Part shown: in pieces, positions 1 through 64,000 of the stretch
Layout: the number at the start of each line of letters is the position of its first letter
Position numbering within the stretch: position 1 is the stretch's first letter
Assembly (NCBI RefSeq): GCF_000972845.2
Contig: NC_040016.1
Location: 13,288,701-13,352,700 of the forward strand
Source of the DNA: Larimichthys crocea
Lineage: Eukaryota; Chordata; Actinopteri; Sciaenidae
Length of the DNA: 64,000 nt
Reading direction: 5' to 3'
Position numbers and translations under genes: made by a program
The notes under the pieces: model-generated
What the model saw: only the letters and a program-made list of their open reading frames with translations
Told to the model about the DNA's origin: nothing
The model's database searches: none

Positions 1-126
1 AGGCTGTGATGTGCAACTGCAGCCATTTTCTAAAGGACTGTTAAACAGCGATCAGACCCTCAGACGGTGAATGTAAAAAAAACAAAAAAAACAGAAGTCA
101 CCTTTTGTGTCTCTCCCCTCTCGCAG
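1..126 (+). other. kcnab2: 3' end of the last kcnab2 intron
   Basis: This is the stretch before the kcnab2 terminal exon. It has an A-rich segment at 77-92 followed by the CT-rich acceptor tract. No coding potential is seen on either strand. Confidence 0.8.
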
Positions 127-216
127 GTTCTTCCAAAGTTGTCGTCGTCCATCACACACGAGGTGGACAGCATCCTGGGGAACAAGCCGTACAGTAAAAA
201 GGACTACCGCTCCTAA
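127..216 (+). CDS. kcnab2: kcnab2, last coding exon (C-terminus of voltage-gated K+ channel beta-2 subunit)
   Basis: Kv-beta-2 is a cytoplasmic aldo-keto-reductase-like subunit that binds Kv1 channel tetramers and modifies their gating and trafficking. Only the last 29 codons are here. A polypyrimidine-rich acceptor (ctctcccctctcgcag) ends at 126 and the exon opens VLPKLSSS. It closes with [16 protein letters not shown] and a TAA stop at 214-216. The SKKDYRS ending is shared by Kv-beta proteins, and the LPKLSSS...[10 protein letters not shown] context fits beta-2 better than beta-1, from recalled vertebrate sequences. The rest of the gene lies left of the window. The teleost paralogue (a or b) cannot be decided. 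Confidence 0.93.
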   Translation, partial: VLPKLSSSITHEVDSILGNKPYSKKDYRS

Positions 217-1508
217 CGCGTGGCACGGCCCCGCCCGGCAGGGCTGCACCCCGGGCTGCAGCCGCAGCGCCCCACCTTTGCCTGATCCTCTGTTTGCTTG
301 AGCTTTTACTGAGTGAGACCCTGGCGCATGAGTCTGGCCACACCAAGGCCACCCAGGGCACCTCATTTAGAGTCACAGGGATAAGATAAGAGAAGGGGGG
401 GAAAAAATACAGTCACCTCCAACGGGAAAAAGGAAGGGATTGACAAAGAAAGACATAGAGAGGTTAGGGATATGCGCTCATACTTAAAATCAGTTATACA
501 TTCAATTCAGCTGAACGTATTTTAAAAAAACCGTAGACAAAAATATCTTTTTAAAAAAAATAAGCACACGCTTGCTTAGCAGCCAGATTTCTTTTTTGTT
601 TTGTTTTTTTTGCTTTTTGTTTTTCTAAAACTGAATGCAACTAAAAGGAAGATTAAGTTCATACTGTATGAATATACGAGAACTACTCTGTTGCACATGT
701 ACCATAGCCATGCATTTGTTCCTTGGACGTTCTGTTTACAAAACATGTGTGTACTGTACTGAGTGCGTCAAAGGTTTCTCTGACAAACCGTTTTGTTTGT
801 GTTGTCGACATTATCAGTGTACGAGCCTCCTTCGCGGGCTTTAACAATCAGCACTTTAGTATTGTCAGTATCGGTGCGTGGAGGGTAGTTTAAAGGAGGG
901 GAGAGGACGGGTATTACGGTAGTCTTATCTCACACAGCCATTGCACTATAGAATCATATGTCCTGATAATCCCCTCTCCTCGTCCTCCCTTTTGTGTCCT
1001 CCTCACTGGCAGTACGTTTGTCCAGCCCGACGCTCAGACGCTCCTGCTGTCTGAGCCGGGACGTCAGGGATGAGGAGGATGGAGACGCTCCTCCTCCTCC
1101 ATCATCCCAACCGTCCGTGATGATGTGTCAGGGCAACTCGTCTGCCACTGAAGAGATTATCTATTCATCACCCCACCCCCCCACCAACCTCTCTCTCTAA
1201 ACTCTAGGAGCTGCAGTCATGTTAAATCAAAACGCAGAGTCGTGCTTCACTGTGTTACCCAACCTCTTAACTGTACATGAAGTGGTCGTATCAGTGCTGG
1301 CTCCACATCTCATGGAAGAAAGAAAAATTCTCCTTTGATCAAATTGTGTTCAGGTATTTTGCCTTATTTACAGCTGCATCAGACTGCGCTGTGGGCTTTT
1401 AGCGTGGACGAGCAGCTCGGCCCCTTTCTTTGGCCGACTGGCCTCATGTGCTCAGTATACACGGGAACGCTGACTAGGGGAAGTGGTGTTTGTTGTGAGA
1501 GGAAGAGG

Positions 1509-1549
1509 TGGTGTGTGTGCGTGTGTGCGTGTGTGTGTGTGTGTGTGTG
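1509..1549. repeat. (GT)n microsatellite
   Basis: A run of GT dinucleotides with two or three GC interruptions, inside the kcnab2 3'UTR. Further GT-rich sequence continues to about 1571. Confidence 0.9.
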
Positions 1550-1750
1550 ATAGTGTGTATGTGTGTGCGTGCGTCCAGTTAATCAGTGAGTGGCAGCAGC
1601 TCAGGGAACAGAGCAGGTGGTTTTAGTCGTGCGTTGGCGTGCACATGGTCAGGAGGTTGTATTTACTCGTCTGTCTTTCTTTCGTGCGTGGACACTGGGG
1701 AGGACCAGTGACATTTTTAGCGTGGCTTGAGCCAAAGATCTCCTCCTTCT

Positions 1751-1773
1751 ACTTCTTCTTCTTCTTCTTCTTC
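1751..1773. repeat. (CTT)n microsatellite
   Basis: A short perfect CTT/TTC trinucleotide run within the kcnab2 3'UTR region. Confidence 0.85.
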
Positions 1774-2585
1774 ATCATCTCTCTTTGACGACACGGTTTC
1801 ACTCTCACTTCCTGCAAGATTATAATCATCATCTTGACGCATGTGCTGTCCAGCTTGTTATCTATCTATGGTATGGACTTTACTCCATATATATCTTTAC
1901 TTGACAATGCTGTTATACTAGTTAACAAATACGTCCTTCATATACAGAATGCATAGTACAGCTACTTGCTTTAGGAACGGTAAGGTTCGTTTCAGGCGAC
2001 GTACGACCTGAGACGTGTCAGAAGTATTATCGCAAAATTTGACGCCACCCTATATCATTCTCTCTCCTTTGGGTGCTCTCTTACTGTGATTTAAGCACAA
2101 GTGGATAGGCATGTGATACATCCTCAAAGCATGGACCCTCTTCACCCAGCCTACAGTACCTACGGGACGAGTAAGGTGATGCTACTCCGCTTACTAACAC
2201 ATGTAGATATCCAGTCTTTACTAACAGCTGATAAACTATTGATTCTTAGCAGAAGGAGAGAAAAAAAAAAGTACAGATTAAGAGAACTGTCATATTTAGT
2301 GCGAATGATGATGCGAATGAGATGTTGGTGCTTCTCAGTTTAAGGGATAATCAAAGTGAACGTTACTGTGAGGGATTTGTGCGGATGAGGTTTAGTGTGC
2401 TTCGTTTCTCCTCCAAAAAATGGTTTTTAAACAGCGAAATGATTTAATGTCTCTGTTGTTGATCTGTTTATGTGTGTGTGAGTGAGTGTGTGTGTTAGGG
2501 AGGGGGGGACAACTGAACTAATCCCTTGCTTTAGCCTGTTGTATAAATTGATCCCTGTATACGTTTGATTTGCTGTGTCTGAGTG

Positions 2586-2591
2586 AATAAA
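2586..2591 (+). promoter_or_regulatory. kcnab2: Proximal polyadenylation signal AATAAA (kcnab2)
   Basis: AATAAA lies in the context gagtgAATAAAactgg, about 2.4 kb after the kcnab2 stop. It would give the shorter 3'UTR form. The use of this site is inferred only. Confidence 0.5.
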
Positions 2592-3885
2592 ACTGGCGCA
2601 AGCTGACGTTTTCTTAGAAGAGACAACAACAACAAAAAAAAGATAAGCAAAGAAGTTTTAGTTGGTTTCGTATGTGGAGTTCCTGTGTCTTAATATATTC
2701 ATCTGCAGGGAGTGGGGAGGAAGTTTGAGACTTAAGGAAAGGTTTCCTTATTCGATTTCTCGCCGACGGTTTAAAAAAAAAGATTGACACCACGCTCGTG
2801 TCTGTGTTAAAACACAAAGTCCTGAGGTGACAAAATCCAAGTACAAGCTCCTCTCAAGCTCACTAATTAGGAAAGAAACTTTGTTTCTCATGACTTTAAC
2901 CGGAATCCGAACATATCCCTAAGCCGAGGCAATCATTTCCTACAACACCTGAATTAAACCCTAATGATAAAGATCCACTGGCAGAACAACAAATGACTTC
3001 TTGCTGTGGCCATGTCAGTGCCAGTTTCTAAACACTGTGTAAAGGAGCATGTGACGGTGTTCTGCAACATGTTTGTTTTTGTTTGTTACAGTGATATCCA
3101 CAGCGGGTAAAACAAATCACTGCGTAGCCTCCAGACAGTCACTTCCACCATGCCTAGAATCCCACATTTTTCATAAAAAACAGGGGCGACATCACACCAG
3201 TCACGGAGCAGAAAGTGTTAACCAGCAGCTTCATTTTTAGCAGAGACACGAGAGTGAGGGTGCTGCAGTGGTTAGCACTGTCACCTCACTGAACTGTTTA
3301 ACTTGTACAGGCAGTGTCAGCTGGGATCGTGACCCTGAGGAGGAATGAGCTGTTACAGAAAACCGAGAGTGGTGTCAATCTTTTCATCAACTCACGGCAA
3401 GAAATCGCACAAGTGTTTTTCCCAAAATGTCAGATTTGTCCCTTAATCGGTATCGCTGTGCATTTTGTTTGACCATCAGTGTTATTTCACTCCGTGCTGA
3501 CCTTCCTGGTGTTCGAAAGGTTTCTGCACATTGTAGAAATAACTCTTAATGTTTTAAGGCTGAAGTGTAATTACCTAGTGCCCTCGCCTGTGTAGGAGAA
3601 ATTCATGCTTTAAGTGGTCCTAGTTTCATCATATTTGCTGTTCTAACATTTTAATGACTAGTTCAGAAATGAAACCAGAGCCGCCGACGGATAGAGCTTA
3701 TTTTACAGAAGGTTCTAGGTTATACAGAGAATATATTTTTATGTTTTAGCCTTTAATGCAGTAGAGAGAATCAAAGAACTGTTTTTATTTTTTTCATCAT
3801 GCTGCATTTTTCCTATCAGTATTGTATCAAGGCCGACAAAAAAAAAGAAGCATTTTTTTTTTTGTGTTGTGTCTGCATCATGAGG

Positions 3886-3891
3886 AATAAA
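3886..3891 (+). promoter_or_regulatory. kcnab2: Distal polyadenylation signal AATAAA (kcnab2)
   Basis: AATAAA lies in the context gaggAATAAAgtgaa, with GT-containing sequence just downstream. It is the last canonical + strand signal before the convergent megf6 3' end. Confidence 0.55.
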
Positions 3892-4144
3892 GTGAATGAA
3901 ACGGTGGACTGAATTCACTCTGAAGATGACGTAGTGAGAGCCTGGTATCTCCTGTACATAGTTTGACCTTTGTATATATATATATTTCTGGTTGTGATCA
4001 CCTCTGCCTTTTTTCTTTTTCTTTTTTAATTTTCTTTTGCAGGCGTTGCTATCTGCACTGTGCTTGAAATCTGAATTTAGACAGGATGTACAGCTTCGAT
4101 CTTCAATGAAAATGAAATAATGATAAAATAAGAATGGTAAACAA

Positions 4145-5026
4145 ACGTTTGTGTCTTCGTCTTTTATTGGGATTCATGTGTTTAAAAAAAAATATAAAAA
4201 ATTGGGTTTTTACTGGACTGTGGATTTGGCAGTCTCTTTTATCCAGTGATGCATTTTAAAACTTTCGGTATATTCAACTGTATACAACTGTGTGAAATAT
4301 AAATATGGCGCAATTTATATACAAAACAAAAAGAAATTAAACACAAGAACTTTGAAGCAAACCTTGCAGATGAATACTAGCTGTGTAATCTTAAATGAAC
4401 TCCAGCTGTCCATTAAGATATATTTAGTCAACATTGTGCTTTACTGCTGAAAATCTGAGGATCGACATAGTCTGTTTCATTGTACAGTAAAGCACCATAG
4501 CACCACTGGACTGAGGGTAGTACTTCATATTGTATAGATTGAAAAACAACATCATAGTATTGGCAAATAACACGGTAGGAAATGTCTCTGAGATATAATA
4601 TCACCAAGTTCTTTAAAAAATTAGAAGTTATTTTATATACAGTACCTGCAAAAAGGTATTTTGAGAACAAAAGTGCCGTAAACAACCAAAATCTCCTGAC
4701 GCTGCACTCTGCGGGTGTAGTTTTTGAATCCTGAAGACTAAAACCTGTTCGATGGTCCACTTTGACCACAAAAATGGTGATGGAGCAATGAGGTCAGGCT
4801 GGTGAAACGAGCTTCAACAATTCAATGGACACTTTGGCACGAAAAAAAAAAAACTATCATCCAACTCAGGTCCAAACATGAAACTTCCAAACAGTTCTCA
4901 TCCGAGAGTCTATTTTCCATGAACGTCCTCCAGCTGTCACAAGCTTTCACTCACTTGAGTCACTTCAGCAAAAAAGTAGCCGATCTGTCCCAGTTCTTGT
5001 TGGAGTTTTCCAGCTTGATGGCGGTG
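4145..5026 (-). other. megf6: megf6 3' untranslated region
   Basis: On the minus strand the region from the TAG stop (5027-5029) to about 4145 has no coding exon. The only canonical minus-strand AATAAA found downstream of the stop is the complement of TTTATT at 4163-4168. That gives a UTR of roughly 0.88 kb. Confidence 0.65.
4163..4168 (-). promoter_or_regulatory. megf6: Polyadenylation signal AATAAA (megf6)
   Basis: Plus-strand TTTATT reads AATAAA on the minus strand, in the context ccAATAAAAGacg. It is about 0.86 kb after the megf6 stop and about 40 bp beyond the distal + strand GATAAA of kcnab2, so the two genes end almost back to back. Confidence 0.6.
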
Positions 5027-60657
<55,631 letters not shown>

Positions 60658-63600
60658 CTGCCAATGTACGTGTGGACAGACAGGGTCGTGGAAAAAGAGA
60701 AAGACATAAAATAAAATTAGTACACCTGGATGTTGTCATGAAATGTCAACATCTGCAGTTTCCAAACATTGACCTCTTTCCATCAACGCCTTATCATCGG
60801 CTTGTTAACTCCTGACTAAAGAGGAACCTTGATGCTCCTCTATTCACACTAACCAATGTAAGAGGAATCCACCACTTGGCTCTCTTTGAACAGACAAGCA
60901 GGCTCTTGGCCAAGTGAAAGAAATTTCTAAACTCAATTTCACAGAATCAGAGTGTGAATGTGAGTGGCAGCAACAGCTTGTATGAATTTTAGGGGAAAGC
61001 GGCCTCATTCCCGCACGGTTTGAGAATGTTACCTGTGACGGACCTTGATTGATTAACTGAACTTTGATCATTGTCACAAATTGTAATCATACAGAAATGC
61101 ACGGATGAATCATGGGATAAAATCAGAGAGTCACAGGTCGAGTGTGGCTCATCCATCAGCCAGGGGCTGTGTTCATAAATCCTTTGTAAGTCAAACACTT
61201 GTTCGTTATGACTATAATTCAAAGAATCGAACTGTCAGAGCCATTCGGTAGCTCAGAACATGTGAACCCACCTCAGAGGTATACCATCATGTTCTGTACA
61301 TTCACATTAATCATGGCAGTCACCCAAAACTGTGTGTGCACAAACAGTTCATATGTGCTGAAGTCTCCCTGTTAATATCCCCATGAAGTAAGACACAGCT
61401 GTTTAAGCCAGGCCTGTTGTTTGCAGTGTAGTGCTTAGTGATGACAGCTCCAGAGGATTGATGTCTACCCATGCTCTTTCTGACTGGCAACATGTGGACA
61501 GTGCAAGTGAAAAAAAAAAAAAAATCGCGGTCCAGCTAATCACTGGAAGAATTTAAATACCAATCCTTCCCTCAGATGATTGTGAAGAAACCTGTCGACA
61601 GCCAGTTTAACTGTGCATCTTCTGCCAGATATGCATTTTTCTACTCATCTAATCCAACCAGAGGCAGCATGACCAATCATCACACTGGCACTGATGCCAT
61701 TTACTGGCCATATATGGACATAGTAATAGTATCCATGTGACCGGGGCAACTCCAACAGAAACTTACCCACATCTACACATCTGAACTCTAAACCCTGCTC
61801 TCATTGTTGCTGATTTTTCTTGCTTTTATCATATGAATATTTTATTTCTTGTATAGTTCTGTTTTCAGTTAATATATATGGGGTGCTGCCCCAACATAAA
61901 AAACTTAATCATCAGTATCACATGATAAATAAAATTTGATAATTTATTGTTATAACATGAAACATTTAGTGTTATATCGTGATACTGAGTTTTATTTTTC
62001 TCGTGTGGTAGCATTAAACTTTCATACATTAAGGTTATATATTAAAAAATATTTGCTGGTTGTAGCTTCTTATATGGATTTTTCTAAAATGTATTATTAG
62101 ACTGCTGTCTTGTCAGACATTCTCTTATTACATATTAATTTCTTTGAGTGATTATGTGCTTTGTTGTTGTTTATTTAAACAACCTAATTACATAAAAATA
62201 TCCATTTCAGATACTTTAAACAGAGGAAGCTGAAAATATAAGCTGTCTTAAGCATGTTCACGGTCTGGCTTCACGTAACATTTCCAGACAAAGGAGAAAG
62301 ACATGAAGAAGCCATCGCTAATAATCACAGATGAGCCAGAGTAATTTCATCCATGTCAGATTCACAGGGCTCAGTCTAAACATCCGCCTGTCATCTGGCC
62401 CACTCCGCAGACACCTGCTCAACAGTTGGACCATCCAGGGAGACTGCAACAAGTAACCCACACAGACATCAGGACTATCCCTCTCTTGTTGCATCTAAAA
62501 AAACACACAAGTAAACTAACCTGACCACACCGTCAAACATCCAGTTCTTGTGCTCGATAACCAAGAGACGAAAACCATGCCCAATTTGTGAAGCAACTGA
62601 AATCCTACTCCAACAGGAAGACCATCTCATCACTGCTAATCTGCCCATGATGACTTCCAGTTCCTCAAGACTGTGTGGCTACAGACAACAGATACACCGT
62701 GGTAGTTCAACATACAGTTTCATAGATTAGACTTCTGTGATTATCGAATGTGAGGGAATTTTGATGTGGTGACAGCTACAGATGACAGACGACTAGAAAA
62801 AAAAAGAGAGGCCAGGTTTAATTGCACGGTTTTTAATAGATCCAAATTCTTTGGAACAATTATATCACTGCCAGCTGTGAGAGATCAAATTAATGAGGCA
62901 TTCTTAAATTGTGGTGAAAATGCTTTAAATTACCAGTAACAAAGTAAAAGGTCAGATGTCTCTCAGAATCACTTCGGGGAAGCATGGCTAAGCGACAACA
63001 TGAAGAATGTACATTCCCCCTTTTAGAGATGTGAGACACACAGGATTGTTGGCAGCTAACCAGGGCATTTTTCGGCCACCCCCCTCCTGAGCCCCTTACA
63101 CTGCCTAATCTTCCCTGAAATAATTTCTTAATGTGGCATGCAGCGTGGCATAAAACTCACTCTCATCTGTTGCAGTGAATGCCTCCACTCTATTACAAAG
63201 ACACCTTCTCTGAGAGGATTAGTAGCTTCCACAAAAAGCAGAGACAGACAGACCAGGGGTCAGCGACTCGTGCAGAGAAACTGAAAAACCAACGAGCAGG
63301 TGTCACCCTTACAGCTTCTGAAGGGGATGTCCACATCGACACGGAGGCAGGCCCGTGTTTGTTTAGGCTCTGTTGATCTGTTTAACCCCCAGAGTGCGAC
63401 CCAGAAGGAGACCTCATTTAGGGCAAATCACAGACACAAAGGCCTGCACCCAGGGCTCCGTTTGGTGCCATAATTGGTACTTTTGGAGCGGAGCACTGTA
63501 TTTTAAAGACAACAAATCATGTTTTGCTATGAAGAGGAATTTCAAAGAATTCCTGTGAAAACTAGGGCAAGCTATGTCAGAGGATCTCTGACAGGTTTCT

Positions 63601-64000
63601 TTGAAAGACTTTAAATACCATTTGAAGTAGACACAAGGTCGGTTTAACAAAGCAGGCACAATAATACTTCTCAAAAAATGTAAATGTAGTATGCAAAGAC
63701 CCTACAGTTAGACTATCTAGGGCATTTACTGCACCATACATCACACTGTAGGTCTGAAATTACAGATTTCTGTGAGAGAAATATACTTTCAAATACGTGG
63801 ATGAGAATATTGACATTTAGACACATCACACAGAATAAACACTATCAAAATCATCTACCCTGTGTCAAATGGTCATTATATTATTTTCTTTACTGTAATG
63901 TCTCAGGCCTCACGACATGTCTTGTGTTGTTGCAGTTTATGTTTGGCTGTGTTAGCAAAATTATTGAGCCACTAGTTTTTGATTATAAGTAATGTAATCA
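60658..64000 (-). other. megf6: Intron upstream of EGF repeat 1, to the window edge
   Basis: No EMI-domain or signal-peptide exon could be found on the minus strand here, so those exons lie further right. It holds a decayed relative of the 54.5 kb MITE at about 61880-62013. ORFs at 60989-61222 and 63414-63674 have no recognisable content. Confidence 0.65.
61880..62013. mobile_element. Degenerate relative of the 54.5 kb palindromic MITE
   Basis: The left part has ggtgctgccccaac, and the right part, on the complement, has atgctaccacacg followed by AAACTCAGTATCACGATATAAC. The 54.5 kb element has GTCTCAGTATGACG at the same place. An interior TTATAACATGAAAC segment is also shared in style. The outer ends are lost or mutated, so it is an old copy. 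Confidence 0.5.

Larger units (their letters stand above)
217..4140 (+). other. kcnab2: kcnab2 3' untranslated region (extent inferred)
   Basis: There is no coding exon after the stop at 216. The stretch has T-rich and AT-rich segments, a GT microsatellite, and no ORF with recognisable protein. Canonical AATAAA signals sit at 2586-2591 and 3886-3891, and a weaker GATAAA is at 4122-4127 followed by GT-rich DNA. I infer a long UTR with alternative ends at about 2610, 3910 and possibly 4140. The true end needs 3'-end reads. The short ORFs here look like chance. Confidence 0.6.

Noticed and set aside
2101..2343. 80-codon ORF downstream of the kcnab2 stop
   Set aside because: Low-complexity end, no homology recognised, and it lies in the long 3'UTR.
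60658..64000. Search for EMI-domain and canonical signal-peptide exons
   Set aside because: No Cys/Trp-rich EMI-like segment with splice sites was found on the minus strand. They probably lie outside the window.

Overview
The window is vertebrate genomic DNA, most likely from a ray-finned (teleost) fish. The coding sequence is carried in short exons with GT-AG introns, and two genes from the vertebrate 1p36 region lie tail to tail. The intergenic and intronic DNA is AT-rich with microsatellites and small DNA-transposon derivatives typical of fish genomes. No bacterial-type operon, CRISPR array, rRNA or tRNA was found.

Left end (1-4140, + strand): the last coding exon (127-216) and a long 3'UTR of kcnab2, the potassium-channel beta-2 subunit. 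The C-terminus, ending [11 protein letters not shown], is diagnostic of the Kv-beta family. Its 3' end meets the 3' end of the next gene at about 4140.

Main content (4145-60657, - strand): almost the whole of megf6 (multiple EGF-like domains 6). I read 35 coding exons by eye. In transcript order they are: one EGF-like exon (60.6 kb), eight further EGF/cbEGF-type exons (31.6, 24.3, 21.6, 20.8, 19.8, 19.5, 18.7 and 18.3 kb), one acidic linker exon (17.3 kb), 24 laminin-type EGF exons (16.6 to 5.4 kb) and a short C-terminal exon with the stop codon (5.03 kb). Every internal boundary is phase 1, so each repeat is an in-frame cassette. The signal-peptide and EMI-domain exons expected at the 5' end are not visible and probably lie beyond 64 kb.

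Three things stand out. (1) At 28.0 kb there is an unannotated-looking first exon: an ATG with an upstream in-frame stop, a clean signal peptide, a Tyr/Cys-rich stretch, and a perfect phase-1 donor that would splice straight to the 24.3 kb cbEGF exon. It predicts an alternative promoter and a short secreted MEGF6 lacking the EMI domain. (2) An approximately 8.8 kb head-to-tail duplication (29372-38165 and 38166-47048) carries one cbEGF exon in each copy. Copy B has many small deletions, a frameshift in the exon and a 10-N gap, so it is either a recent exon-gaining duplication filled with unpolished sequence or a false duplication. (3) A 301-bp Tigger-like MITE is present in copy B and absent, with an intact TA target, in copy A.

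The rest (47-60.5 kb and 60.7-64 kb) is the large 5' intron territory of megf6. It holds microsatellites, a 374-bp palindromic MITE with internal tandem repeats, and a decayed relative of that MITE.
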